Positions 8,836 to 18,269 of a stretch of DNA of 64,000 nucleotides are shown here, in pieces; the first letter of the stretch is position 1, and each line of letters begins with the position of its first letter. Made by a program: the position numbers and the translations under genes. Origin of the DNA: an uncultured Granulosicoccaceae bacterium. GTDB taxonomy: Bacteria > Pseudomonadota > Gammaproteobacteria > CALCKW01. Location of the stretch: assembly GCA_937965695.1 (NCBI GenBank), contig CALCKW010000055.1, positions 1-64,000 on the forward strand. Direction: 5' to 3'. The notes beneath the pieces were generated by a model that was not told the origin of the DNA, ran no database searches, and was given only the letters and a program-made list of their open reading frames with translations.

Positions 8836-9987
8836 GTGGAAAAATTAAATTGGTTTGAAATCACACTGCAAATTCTGGGGCACTTTACACCGGTCTGGAT
8901 TGGTTTGTTTGTAATCTTTGCACTCTCTATAACTTTCAAAGGAAGCCTTGGTTTATACGGTAAGTTGTTCAACAGTCGGGTCGGAATGATAGGGCTTGGC
9001 CTAGTGCTTTTTTGGATACTCACTGCACTGCTCGCTGATGTGATTGCGCCTTTCGACTCTCTTGACCAAGTATCGGGCATGAAAAATAAGCGACCCGGTT
9101 GGCCGATGGCTAATGGAGAAGGGCACTATTTGCTCGGTGGTGATCGTTTGGCGCGTGATGTTTTTTCTAGGGTTGTGTATGGCAGTCGCACTGTTATGGC
9201 TATTGCACCAGCTGCTACTTTGTTCGCCTTTATGGTTGGTGTGACATTGGGCTTGCCAGCCGGTTACTTTGGCGGCAAGTTGGACACTGTGCTGAGTTTT
9301 TTAGCGAACCTTGTTTTGGCATTCCCCGTTATCCTGTTGTTCTTCTTATTGGTAACGCCAGAGATTCAAAAGACGGGCATACCAACTTATATTGCTTCGG
9401 TATTGTTTGCTTTTCCCATAGTATTTTTTGTTGTGCTTTTTCATTCACGTTTTGAACAACAGCCGGGTAAACTCTTTTTGTTTTTGGGGCTGACCTTAGT
9501 GCTTGGTCTGTGGGCTTACTCTGGTTTAGCTTTCAATGCTGATCCATTGGGTGTGTTTTCTATGGATCCAAATCTACTGAATATTTTCGTATCAGTGGTT
9601 TTTGTCAATTCTCCAACGGTCTTCAGAATAGTTCGTGGCTTGTCAATGGATATTCAGACGCGCGATTATGTGGCTGCTGCGCAGACGCGGGGTGAGCGTC
9701 CTTGGTACATCATGCTCTGGGAAATATTGCCAAACGCACGTGGCCCATTGCTGGTCGATTTTTGTCTTCGTATTGGTTACACAACAATCCTACTAGGCAC
9801 GCTTGGCTTCTTTGGGCTCGGTGTTAGCCCAGAGAGTCCCGATTGGGGCATGACGATCAACGAAGGGCGTAAGTTGCTCTCTCTCTACCCACACCCTGCA
9901 TTGCCACCTGCGCTGGCACTTATGTCATTGGTATTGGGGCTAAATCTACTAGCTGATGGACTGCGCGAGCAGAGCCTGAAGGACTGA
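8836..9987 (+). CDS. Peptide-type ABC transporter permease, DppC/OppC family (long form)
   Basis: This is the second permease, 383 residues compared with about 300 for classical DppC. The extra length is an N-terminal hydrophobic segment before the OppC_N-like region (VGMIGLGLVLFWILTALLAD) and an additional hydrophobic stretch in the middle (LFLFLGLTLVLGLWAYSGLA). The EAA coupling loop is YVAAAQTRGERPWYIMLWEI, followed by LPNARGPL. The conserved GVTLGLPAGYFGG and GFFGLGVSPESPDWG blocks are present. The start is GTG at 8836 with GAGG eight bases upstream. It is followed at ten bases by the fused ATPase gene. Confidence 0.9.
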   Translation: MEKLNWFEITLQILGHFTPVWIGLFVIFALSITFKGSLGLYGKLFNSRVGMIGLGLVLFWILTALLADVIAPFDSLDQVSGMKNKRPGWPMANGEGHYLLGGDRLARDVFSRVVYGSRTVMAIAPAATLFAFMVGVTLGLPAGYFGGKLDTVLSFLANLVLAFPVILLFFLLVTPEIQKTGIPTYIASVLFAFPIVFFVVLFHSRFEQQPGKLFLFLGLTLVLGLWAYSGLAFNADPLGVFSMDPNLLNIFVSVVFVNSPTVFRIVRGLSMDIQTRDYVAAAQTRGERPWYIMLWEILPNARGPLLVDFCLRIGYTTILLGTLGFFGLGVSPESPDWGMTINEGRKLLSLYPHPALPPALALMSLVLGLNLLADGLREQSLKD

Positions 9988-9997
9988 GGAGAGAAAA

Positions 9998-12094
9998 ATG
10001 AGCAACGAAGAAAAACAGCTTCCGATTCTAGAAATAGACAATCTGTCCATCAGCTTTTTTACCCAAGCAGGCGAGATTCCTGCGGTAATGGATTTCTCTT
10101 GTCGGGTAATGCCCGGTGAAACCATGGGTTTAGTCGGTGAATCGGGATGCGGTAAGTCAACTGTGGCACTCGGGATTATGCAAGATCTTGGTGTCAATGG
10201 GCGTATCGTTGGCGGAAGTGTAAAATACAAGGGCCAAAATTTAAGCGCCATGAGCGAACAGGAACTGCGTAAGCTGCGCGGCTCTGAAATAGCCATGATC
10301 TATCAGGAGCCTATGGCTAGCCTCAACCCCGCCATGCACATCGGTAAGCAGCTGATGGAAGTGCCCATGATCCACGAGGGTGCGAGTCGTGCAGAAGCTG
10401 AGCAACGTGCGCTTCATATGTTGGACGCTGTGCGATTGCCTGATCCGCGCCGCATTCTCAAAGCATATCCACACCAAATATCAGGCGGTCAACAACAACG
10501 TATTGTGATCGCGATGGCTTTGCTTTCTAATCCGCAGCTTTTGTTACTGGACGAGCCGACCACAGCACTCGATGTGACGGTAGAGGCTGGCATTGTCGAT
10601 CTAGTGAAAGATTTGGGCCGCGAGTTTGGTACCTCAATGGTATTTATTTCGCACAATTTGGGCTTGATTCTAGAGACGTGTAATCGCGTCACGGTTATGT
10701 ATTCTGGTGAGGCAGTAGAGACGGGTGGGGTAGAAGACGTTTTCGACAGGATGCGTCACCCCTACACTCAAGGGTTATTCCGATCTATTCCCCTGCCGGG
10801 TACAGATAAAAATGCGCGTCCATTGCTGACTATTCCCGGACAGCTCCCGTTGCCACATGAGCGGCCCAAGGGCTGTAACTTTGGTCCACGCTGCCAACAC
10901 TTCCAAGAGAATGTTTGTAATTCTCGCGAAATTCCAATGATAGATGTTGATGGACATCAGTTACATCAATCACGATGCGAGCGCTTCAATAGTTTGGACT
11001 GGAGCGCATTGCCCGAAAAAAGCGCTAGTACAGCTAAAGTTGACGTGGGCGAACCGGTGCTACGCATTGATAACTTGCGCAAGTACTACCATGTGTCTAC
11101 CAGCAGTTTTGGGAGCGGCAGTAAAACGCGTACCGTCAAAGCCAATGAGAGCATTAGTTTTGAAGCGCGAGAAGCTGAAACAGTAGCGATTGTTGGTGAA
11201 TCAGGGTGTGGTAAATCTACCTTGGCCAAGGTTCTTCTAGGGCTTGAAACCGCAAGTGCAGGTCAGATTAAATTGGGCAATGTAGAAATACAGTCTTTGC
11301 CTGTTGAAGAGCGAGATGCCAAGGTTGTCTCTTCGATACAAATGGTTTTTCAAAACCCCTTCGATACACTCAATCCCAGCCATACAGTGGGTAGTCAGAT
11401 AATTCGCACGCTTGAAAAATTCGATATAGGTGAGCATCAAGCGGATCGACAGGAGCGCATGCTTGAGTTGCTGGATTTAGTTAAGCTGCCCCGAGAGTTT
11501 GCTAGCCGCATGCCCAGACAACTTTCCGGTGGGCAGAAGCAGCGCATTGGTGTTGCTCGAGCTTTTGCCGGCCACCCTAGGGTAGTGGTTGCTGATGAGC
11601 CGGTATCCGCGCTGGACGTTTCAGTGCAGGCTGCTGTGACAGAGTTGCTCATGGACATACAACGCGAATCACGTACGACAATGCTGTTCATCAGTCACGA
11701 TTTGTCAGTCGTTCGCTATATTGCTGACCGGGTTGTTGTGATGTATCTCGGGTATATCGTTGAGCAGGGTACGACTGATCAGATCTTTGCTCCTCCCTAC
11801 CACCCTTATACTGAGGCACTGTTGTCTGCAATTCCGATCGCCGATACGTCAGTGAAGAAAAAGCACATTGTGTTAGAAGGCGATATTCCTTCTGCTATGA
11901 ACCCGCCTGCTGGCTGTCCGTTCCAGACGCGTTGTCGATACAAGTCCCAGGTAGAAGGGGGCCTATGCGAACGAGATTTACCACCTGTGCGTACCCTTTC
12001 AGACGGCCATCAGGTTTTGTGTCACCTGCCTAGCTCCACCTTAGATTCGATGGAGCCAGTTATCAGCTTTGAGAACAAAGAAGCCTCGGGGTAA
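9998..12094 (+). CDS. Fused double ATP-binding protein of the peptide-type ABC importer (DppD-DppF)
   Basis: The 698-residue protein holds two complete ABC ATPase domains in tandem. Each has a Walker A GESGCGKST (residues about 47 and 400), a signature (ISGGQQQRIVIAMALL and LSGGQKQRIGVARAF), a Walker B (LLLLDEPTTALD and VVVADEPVSALD) and an oligopeptide/dipeptide C-terminal Cys cluster (GCNFGPRC and GCPFQTRC) typical of DppD/DppF. It is the cytoplasmic motor of the importer encoded just upstream. The start has GAGGAG eight bases before the ATG. Such fusions are common in SBP_bac_5 systems. No partner gene is missing: binding protein, two permeases and both ATPase halves are present. Confidence 0.93.
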   Translation: MSNEEKQLPILEIDNLSISFFTQAGEIPAVMDFSCRVMPGETMGLVGESGCGKSTVALGIMQDLGVNGRIVGGSVKYKGQNLSAMSEQELRKLRGSEIAMIYQEPMASLNPAMHIGKQLMEVPMIHEGASRAEAEQRALHMLDAVRLPDPRRILKAYPHQISGGQQQRIVIAMALLSNPQLLLLDEPTTALDVTVEAGIVDLVKDLGREFGTSMVFISHNLGLILETCNRVTVMYSGEAVETGGVEDVFDRMRHPYTQGLFRSIPLPGTDKNARPLLTIPGQLPLPHERPKGCNFGPRCQHFQENVCNSREIPMIDVDGHQLHQSRCERFNSLDWSALPEKSASTAKVDVGEPVLRIDNLRKYYHVSTSSFGSGSKTRTVKANESISFEAREAETVAIVGESGCGKSTLAKVLLGLETASAGQIKLGNVEIQSLPVEERDAKVVSSIQMVFQNPFDTLNPSHTVGSQIIRTLEKFDIGEHQADRQERMLELLDLVKLPREFASRMPRQLSGGQKQRIGVARAFAGHPRVVVADEPVSALDVSVQAAVTELLMDIQRESRTTMLFISHDLSVVRYIADRVVVMYLGYIVEQGTTDQIFAPPYHPYTEALLSAIPIADTSVKKKHIVLEGDIPSAMNPPAGCPFQTRCRYKSQVEGGLCERDLPPVRTLSDGHQVLCHLPSSTLDSMEPVISFENKEASG

Positions 12095-12194
12095 TACATA
12101 GGTAGCGCTGCAATACTTGCTTACAATTGAGCGAGTGTCGCTGAGCTAAGATTGAACGTAGAATATGCATTTTTTACGTTCAAAGGGTTGGTTT

Positions 12195-13238
12195 ATGTCG
12201 CAGAAGCGTTTTCGGGTCGCTGTCATTGGTGCGTCGGGTTATACCGGAGCCGATTTGATTCGACTGGCCTTACGTCATCCTGACATTGAAATCGCAGCGC
12301 TGACTGCTAACGCAAAAGCGGGTAAACCTATTGAAGAGGTTTATCCTCATCTCGCTGGCTACGGGTTACCGCCACTCGTTACTAATGACCAAGTGGACTG
12401 GAACTCTATAGACGTTGCTTTTTGTGGCTTGCCGCATGCCACCAGCGCAGTCGTTATCAAAGAGCTCCCAAAAAGTGTGCGCGTCGTAGATATGTCGGCA
12501 GACTTTCGGCTCCGGAATACCCAGACTTATGAGCAATGGTATGGGAAACACCCAGCACCCGAATTGCAAGAACAAGCAGTGTATGGATTGTCAGAGCATT
12601 ACCGAAAACAAATAGCTTCGGCGAGAATCGTCGCCTGCCCGGGCTGTTATCCAACGGCTGTATTGAACTTGCTGTTACCTGTTGTGGCAGCTGGATTGAT
12701 CGACGCGACTGATTTGATCATCGACGCAAAATCTGGAACAACGGGAGCGGGACGATCCCCAAAACAACTGACGCTATTAGCTGAAGCTGGCGAGGGAATG
12801 GGCCCCTATTCAGTGGCATCTCATCGGCATTCGCCTGAAATTGAACAAGAAATGTCTGTAGCAGCAGGTGCCAAAGTGACAGTAAACTTCACACCGCACT
12901 TAATCCCCATGAGCCGTGGAGAGTTGATCACTAGCTACGCACGCTTGACTCCGGGTGCGAGTGTCGAAGAATGTCGTGTGGCATTACTGGCGCGATATAG
13001 TGATGAACCATTTGTAGGGCCACCACCGGAGGGTAGCTACCCGCAAACTCAATTTGTAAGAGGCTCCAACCGTATCATGCTCAATGCTTATGCTGATCGC
13101 ATACCTGGGCGAGTCATCCTGATCGCAGCGCTAGATAACTTAGTAAAAGGCTCAGCTGGGCAAGCATTGCAAAACTTCAACATCATGTGTTCGTTACCTG
13201 AAACCAGAGGATTGGAACAAGTAGCGTTGTTTCCATGA
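12195..13238 (+). CDS. argC: N-acetyl-gamma-glutamyl-phosphate reductase
   Basis: ArgC carries out the NADPH-dependent third step of arginine synthesis, converting N-acetylglutamyl phosphate to the semialdehyde. The N-terminal nucleotide-binding motif is VAVIGASGYTGADLIRL. The catalytic Cys lies in VACPGCYPTAVLNLLLP, and the active-site region continues with DAKSGTTGAGR and SHRHSPEI. At 347 residues it is a normal type-1 ArgC. An upstream in-frame ATG at 12165 lacks a ribosome-binding site, while AAAGGG at 12183-12187 precedes the ATG at 12195 at good spacing. It stands alone, with no other arg gene in the window. Confidence 0.94.
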   Translation: MSQKRFRVAVIGASGYTGADLIRLALRHPDIEIAALTANAKAGKPIEEVYPHLAGYGLPPLVTNDQVDWNSIDVAFCGLPHATSAVVIKELPKSVRVVDMSADFRLRNTQTYEQWYGKHPAPELQEQAVYGLSEHYRKQIASARIVACPGCYPTAVLNLLLPVVAAGLIDATDLIIDAKSGTTGAGRSPKQLTLLAEAGEGMGPYSVASHRHSPEIEQEMSVAAGAKVTVNFTPHLIPMSRGELITSYARLTPGASVEECRVALLARYSDEPFVGPPPEGSYPQTQFVRGSNRIMLNAYADRIPGRVILIAALDNLVKGSAGQALQNFNIMCSLPETRGLEQVALFP

Positions 13239-13538
13239 TTCTTAGAGGGCGCAATAGAATTCTGCCTTTCAATGCTTGGTTTTTTGCACCGATTGGCATG
13301 CGCTGTGCGAAGTCAAAGGCGTGAAAACCGCAAACGATTAGCGGCGTGATTGCTGCGATATCGGCAATACAATTGAAATGAATTACACTTGCTGTAAGAC
13401 AAAAGCCGAGTAGAGGATGCGTAAATCAATGCTCTTTTGGCACAAAGTCCACAATAGACACACGCTGTCGGGGCCAATTCCGCGACTTAAAGCTGTAAAA
13501 ACCTGAATGTCTTTTTTGTTGAGAGCACATAGAGTTTC
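13239..13538. other. 300-base intergenic region between argC and mlaA
   Basis: No open frame of note. Short inverted repeats occur, such as ATTGC/GCAAT around the palindrome CGATATCG near 13353-13372. No clear promoter or terminator was identified; a promoter for the mlaA cluster is expected here. Confidence 0.4.
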
Positions 13539-14252
13539 ATGAAAGTAGAACCGCCTAAATTACGTCCTATCAAAATGTTCGCCGCGTCTGTCATGCTCGC
13601 GCTGACCCTGCTCTCGGGGGCAAGTGTCGCTGAGGAAGTGTACGACCCCTTTGAGACAATGAATAGAAAGGTGCAGCGTTTCAATGATGCTGGTGATAAA
13701 TATGTGATAAAGCCTGCATCAAAACTTTATGAAAAAGCGACACCTCGGATCTTCCGAACCGGTGTCAAAAACTTCCTCAGCAACCTGTCTTATCCCGTGG
13801 TTATCGGCAATCAATTCTTACAAGGTAAATTTGCACTGGGTATGGAGGACACTGCGCGATTCGTGTTTAACAGCACATTTGGTATCGCTGGTTTGTTTGA
13901 CGTGGCCACCCCATGGGGTCTGCCAGCTCATGATGAAGATTTTGGCCAAACCTTTGCCAAATGGGGTATGAAGCCAGGGCCCTACATTGTATTTCCTTTG
14001 TGGGGTGGGGTTACGCTTCGCTCTGGTCTTGGTGATATCCCGGATACATTGATGTACCCACCGACCTACGTATTGAGCACCGCTGAAGGTGTTGGCCTTA
14101 GTACGCTATGGACTCTAAACCGACGCCTCGAATTGTCGGATGCTGAAAATCTACTCAGTGGCGATCGCTATATTTTTTTCCGAGACGCCTATCTTCAGCA
14201 ACGTGAATATTTGGTCGCTGATGGTGAAATTGAAGATTCTTTTCTTGACTAG
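13539..14252 (+). CDS. mlaA: MlaA/VacJ family outer-membrane lipid-trafficking protein without a lipobox
   Basis: MlaA proteins form a ring in the outer membrane that removes mislocalised phospholipid from the outer leaflet. This 237-residue protein has the family blocks YDPFETMNRKVQRFND, NFLSNLSYPVVIGNQFLQGK, FVFNSTFGIAGLFDVA and GMKPGPYIVFPLWGG. The signal peptide ends LTLLSGASVAEEVYDPFE. The lipobox Cys normally found here in VacJ lipoproteins is absent (GAS instead of a G-C pair), so it is probably cleaved by signal peptidase I or left uncleaved rather than lipidated. It is followed by an RND exporter gene and mlaC, probably one operon. The start is the ATG at 13539, with TAGAG seven bases before it. 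Confidence 0.9.
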   Translation: MKVEPPKLRPIKMFAASVMLALTLLSGASVAEEVYDPFETMNRKVQRFNDAGDKYVIKPASKLYEKATPRIFRTGVKNFLSNLSYPVVIGNQFLQGKFALGMEDTARFVFNSTFGIAGLFDVATPWGLPAHDEDFGQTFAKWGMKPGPYIVFPLWGGVTLRSGLGDIPDTLMYPPTYVLSTAEGVGLSTLWTLNRRLELSDAENLLSGDRYIFFRDAYLQQREYLVADGEIEDSFLD

Positions 14253-14296
14253 TTGTTTTTGCCTCGCCCTCTAAAGCGAAGCTAGACGGATAAACC

Positions 14297-16756
14297 ATGT
14301 TCAAAACGTTTTCAAATATATATGGCGCCCTTCTCAGGGCGCCTTTTGTCTTGTTAGCCGGCTTACTGGTGGTGTTGTTACTTGCCGCTTGGCAAGTACC
14401 GCGATTTTCCTTCGACGCTTCATCAGATACCTTGGTGTCGAGGGCTGATCCAGATTTGTTGTTCTATCAAGAGCTGACGGCGACGTTTGGTGAAGAAGAG
14501 TTTCTATTTTTGACCTTCGCACCCCTTCAGGGTGATTTATTCAGCGACCAAAGCCTAGGGGCACTCGCTGAGCTACAAAAAGAACTTGTTGCACTGGCTG
14601 GGGTCAGAGGCGTTTTTAGCGTGCTCGATGCACCGCTACTCAAAAGCCCACCCATTGGGCTGCTCGATCTTGCTGATGGTTATCGTACTTTGTCTCACCC
14701 CGATGTAGACAAATCACTTGCCCTCAAAGAGTTAAGCACTAGTCCTATATTTTCTGATTTATTGGTATCGGCGGACGGTGGCAGTATGGCGCTGCGAATT
14801 GATCTGGCACCGGATCCCGTACACGACCAATTATTGGCTGAGCGAGAGCGACTGCGTGACTTGCAGATTACTGGAACCGTTGATCCTGTCGAATTACTCG
14901 ATGCCGAAGATGCGTATGCACGCCAGCGAGTTGTTTTTTTACAGCAGCGCGATCAATTGTTGGCCAATATTCGGAACATTAGAGACAGCCACCGATCCGA
15001 GGCCACACTGTATTTAGGTGGGGTGCCAATGGTCGCATCAGACATGATCGGTTTTGTTAAAAGTGACATTGTCGTGTTTGGTGCATTGGTGCTCTTAGTT
15101 GTCATGGCGTCCCTGTGGCTATTCTTCAGGCGACTGCGTTGGATCTTTGTGCCCCTGCTGACCGCTTTAGGCAGCATTGTTTTTACGGTTGGTCTGCTCG
15201 CTTGGATGGGGCAGGTGGCGACTGTTATCTCCAGCAATTTCATCTCGCTGTTAGCCATCCTTACTATTTCTTTTTCTATCCATCTGGTCGTAAGGTATCG
15301 AGAGTTGTTCTCTCAGCAGCCAGATGCGTCGCACCAAGAACTGGTGATTCAAGCGCAGCTAAGTAAGTTGGCGCCAATATTTTATACGGCCCTCACAACC
15401 TTGGTCGCGTTTGCGTCCTTGATCAGCAGTGACATTGTCCCAGTGATCGATTTTGGTTGGATCATGTGCATCGGGATTGTTTTGGCGTTTTTAAGCAGCT
15501 GTATGCTTTATCCCGCGTTACTTTTGTTGTTGGACAAAGGCGAGAGAGGGAGCACGCTGGGTGAATCACCAGCATTGACTCGTTGGCTGGCAAGTCTTGT
15601 CACTCGTGCGTCAGGGCCTGTGCTGGTAGCTACTGTGTTAGTCGCCATCGTCTCAGTGTTAGGCATAACACGCTTGAGCCTCGATAATCGGTTTATCGAT
15701 TATTTTCGAGATGGCACTGAAATTCGCGAAGGCATGCTGTACATCGATCAGCACATTGGTGGCACCATTCCTTTTGAAGTAGTGTTGCAGCTGCCACCAT
15801 GGCAGGATCCAGCAGACGAAGAAGGTGACGACGATTTTGGCGATGACTTCTCAGACGACGGTGAAGCGGATCCTTATCCTCAGCGTTATTGGTTTACTCC
15901 CGACAAATTAGCCTTGCTCGGTAAGCTGCACGATTATATCGACGGTATCCCTCAGGTTGGCAAAGTCCTATCGATGGCGAGTTTGGAAAAAGTAGCCCGT
16001 GATTTTAATGATGGAAAGCCATTAGATGCCTTGGTAATGGCAGGCATTATGGGTGCGTTGCCTGAGGACGTTCGCCATTTACTGGTCAACCCTTACGCTA
16101 ATCCCGAGAAGGGGCAGCTGCGAATCGCCGTTCGTGTTATTGAAAGCGGTGATACTTTTTCTAGGGACGAGCTATTGCGAAAAATCGATGCGTTTGCCGT
16201 TGATGAGCTTGGGCTCTCAACAGATCAAGTGCGCTCTACTGGCATGATGGTGTTGTTTAACAACATGCTGAAGCAATTGTATGCTTCTCAAACTTCTACG
16301 ATTCTGTTTGTGATTGCGGCGACACTTTTGATGTTTGCGCTGTTGCTGCGTTCAGTTCCGTTGGCAATTATGGGGTTGTTGCCCAATGTGATTGCAGCCG
16401 CCACGGTGCTCGGGGCTATGGGCTATTTTGGCGTGCCTCTGGACATGATGACGATCACTATCGCCGCGATTTCCATAGGCATAGGCGTGGATAACGCCAT
16501 TCACTACTTACATAGATTTAAAATTGAATTCGAGCAATGTAAAGATGTCATTCAGGCTGTCAATCGCAGCCACGATAGTATTGGGCACGCTTTGTATTAC
16601 GCTTCTTTTACGATTATTGCCGGCTTCAGCATATTGTCATTTTCAAACTTCATCCCCACTGTGTATTTTGGGCTGCTTACAGCTCTAGCGATGGGATTGG
16701 CCACAATGGCCAATTTAGTTGTTCTGCCAAGCTTACTGATACGCTTTTATCGCTGA
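14297..16756 (+). CDS. RND superfamily (MMPL/HpnN-like) exporter, probable lipid transporter
   Basis: This 819-residue inner-membrane protein has the RND repeat layout: one N-terminal transmembrane helix (LLAGLLVVLLLAAWQV), a large periplasmic domain, a five-to-six helix block (residues about 255-415), a second single helix, a second periplasmic domain and a final helix block. The second block carries ISIGIGVDNAIHYLHRF, typical of the MMPL/SSD group (COG1033), to which the hopanoid transporter HpnN belongs. An acidic insert at residues about 505-526 lies in the second periplasmic domain. It sits between mlaA and mlaC, which suggests lipid substrates. The function is inferred from context. Confidence 0.85.
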   Translation: MFKTFSNIYGALLRAPFVLLAGLLVVLLLAAWQVPRFSFDASSDTLVSRADPDLLFYQELTATFGEEEFLFLTFAPLQGDLFSDQSLGALAELQKELVALAGVRGVFSVLDAPLLKSPPIGLLDLADGYRTLSHPDVDKSLALKELSTSPIFSDLLVSADGGSMALRIDLAPDPVHDQLLAERERLRDLQITGTVDPVELLDAEDAYARQRVVFLQQRDQLLANIRNIRDSHRSEATLYLGGVPMVASDMIGFVKSDIVVFGALVLLVVMASLWLFFRRLRWIFVPLLTALGSIVFTVGLLAWMGQVATVISSNFISLLAILTISFSIHLVVRYRELFSQQPDASHQELVIQAQLSKLAPIFYTALTTLVAFASLISSDIVPVIDFGWIMCIGIVLAFLSSCMLYPALLLLLDKGERGSTLGESPALTRWLASLVTRASGPVLVATVLVAIVSVLGITRLSLDNRFIDYFRDGTEIREGMLYIDQHIGGTIPFEVVLQLPPWQDPADEEGDDDFGDDFSDDGEADPYPQRYWFTPDKLALLGKLHDYIDGIPQVGKVLSMASLEKVARDFNDGKPLDALVMAGIMGALPEDVRHLLVNPYANPEKGQLRIAVRVIESGDTFSRDELLRKIDAFAVDELGLSTDQVRSTGMMVLFNNMLKQLYASQTSTILFVIAATLLMFALLLRSVPLAIMGLLPNVIAAATVLGAMGYFGVPLDMMTITIAAISIGIGVDNAIHYLHRFKIEFEQCKDVIQAVNRSHDSIGHALYYASFTIIAGFSILSFSNFIPTVYFGLLTALAMGLATMANLVVLPSLLIRFYR

Positions 16757-16879
16757 ACTACCAGCGTAGGCCGATGTCATAGTAAACTGGTCTTATTCGC
16801 GTTTTAAACGCATTTAAGGCATCTTGATCGCTGATTGCTAGCTAAATCGAGACAATAAATAGAAAAATAGGACACAAAA

Positions 16880-17506
16880 ATGAGTAATCGTCGACGTTTT
16901 CTCGCGTCTTTGCTACTTGGAGTCAGTAGCCTTTTCAGTGCAGGTGTTGTTTTTGCTGAGGAATCTGCCACTGATTTTGCTGAACGCACTTCGGCTGAAC
17001 TGGTAGAAATCCTTGACAAAGCCCAAGGGTATTACAAGACAGATCCAGATAAGCTACATACTGAGATCGGTGGTTTGTTGGATGAGGTCGTTGACTTTAA
17101 AGGAATTGCTCGCGGTGTTATGGGCAAACAATATTTCAAAGAAGCCACGGATGCGCAGAAAGCAGCTTTTGCCGATACCTTTCGATTGAGCTTGATCAAA
17201 GCTTATAGCCAGGCGTTAGTGGGCTTCGGCAGTATGAAGATTGATGTGCTTAGCGCCAAAGGGCCAAGCGATCAAAAGCAAACCGTCGATATGTTAGCTA
17301 AATCTTTGAGTGATGGAACCACTGTTTCGGTTCGCTACAGCATGGCGGCCAAAGAGCCCGGCGATTGGATTGTGCGGAATATGATTATTGAAGGAATAAA
17401 TCTAGGCCAAACGTATCGTAGCCAGTTCTCTAGCAGCATGAGCCAGAACAATGGTGATATGGATACCGTTATCGCGAATTGGTCTGAGGCAGAAGAGGGT
17501 AATTAG
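16880..17506 (+). CDS. mlaC: MlaC/Ttg2D family periplasmic lipid-carrier protein
   Basis: MlaC-family proteins shuttle phospholipid across the periplasm between MlaA and an inner-membrane complex. This 208-residue protein has a signal peptide (RRRFLASLLLGVSSLFSAGVVFA) and the Tol_Tol_Ttg2 domain with DFKGIARGVMGKQYFKEAT and the C-terminal block WIVRNMIIEGINLGQTYRSQ. HpnM of hopanoid clusters belongs to the same family and is likewise paired with an RND protein. It is the last gene of the mlaA-RND-mlaC cluster and ends at a strong terminator. MlaD, MlaE and MlaF homologues are not in the window. Confidence 0.9.
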   Translation: MSNRRRFLASLLLGVSSLFSAGVVFAEESATDFAERTSAELVEILDKAQGYYKTDPDKLHTEIGGLLDEVVDFKGIARGVMGKQYFKEATDAQKAAFADTFRLSLIKAYSQALVGFGSMKIDVLSAKGPSDQKQTVDMLAKSLSDGTTVSVRYSMAAKEPGDWIVRNMIIEGINLGQTYRSQFSSSMSQNNGDMDTVIANWSEAEEGN

Positions 17507-17550
17507 AGGCGTTAGCCAGTTATTTCTCTTTTAGGCGAAAAAAATTTTAT

Positions 17551-17580
17551 TAAACCAGCTCTATGAGCTGGTTTTTTTTT
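17551..17580 (+). terminator. Intrinsic terminator after mlaC
   Basis: ACCAGCTC and GAGCTGGT form a perfect stem across TAT and are followed by a run of eight to nine T. It ends the mlaA-RND-mlaC unit. Confidence 0.92.
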
Positions 17581-17830
17581 ACCCTGAACTCGTGGCAAGT
17601 GATGGATCAATGTTGTTCAGTGGTATCCACTGGCATCGTTATCATTGCTAGGTATTGTGGGTATACTGCTAACAAGTGTTGCTCGTTAATGTAGTCAATA
17701 ATTGCAGAATCTCGTGTTTGTACTACAATTTTTTATGCCAAGTTTGTCGTTGATGACGGCATGAAGTTGTACATACGCGCCTCTCGGGGTTTTTGCTTGA
17801 AGCTAGCTCTTCCACGTAGAGTTTTTAGTT
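17581..17830. other. Intergenic region after the mlaC terminator
   Basis: It contains a tight hairpin CAGTGG-TAT-CCACTG at 17618-17632 and a looser ATGCC/GGCAT stem near 17734-17763. Neither is followed by a T-run. No gene was identified. Confidence 0.35.
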
Positions 17831-18118
17831 ATGATTGATACAATTATTTTGCTAGTAGGTTTTTTCGGCGTCGCGCTTATAACGAGTTTATGTGCGCTGG
17901 AATATAGCTATTGCTTTAAGCAATCAGCAGTCACCAACGGATTAAAAAAACTTTTTTCGCTAACGCCAGATGTCCATAGTTTTGTACTTTCAGCCGCTTG
18001 TATCTGCACATTTGTCGTTTTTGTCGTATCCGCACAGTTTAATAAGTCTTTGGATATTGAAGTGCAAGCAGCGGCCTCCAATAAGCCGTCTACCGGTGCT
18101 TTAATCCTAGAGAAATAA
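17831..18118 (+). CDS. Small hypothetical membrane protein (95 aa)
   Basis: I do not recognise this protein. It has two predicted transmembrane segments, residues about 3-24 (IDTIILLVGFFGVALITSL) and 50-70 (FVLSAACICTFVVFVVSAQF), joined by a short polar loop, and a polar tail. Only a weak GTAGAG stands upstream of the ATG, nine bases away, so coding status is likely but not certain. It lies between the mlaC terminator and the peptidase pseudogene with no operon partner. Confidence 0.5.
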   Translation: MIDTIILLVGFFGVALITSLCALEYSYCFKQSAVTNGLKKLFSLTPDVHSFVLSAACICTFVVFVVSAQFNKSLDIEVQAAASNKPSTGALILEK

Positions 18119-18269
18119 GCTTCTTCCTGAATTTCCTGTTCCGACCGCAGGTGAACAGGGCCTCTAGTTCTCAACACCATATTTTTATGAATATTCGAAT
18201 TTTGGTGTTTTCTAATTGCGCTGATTTCTTTTGATAGAGACGAAGCAGTTGTCTAGCTAGGGAATCTAA

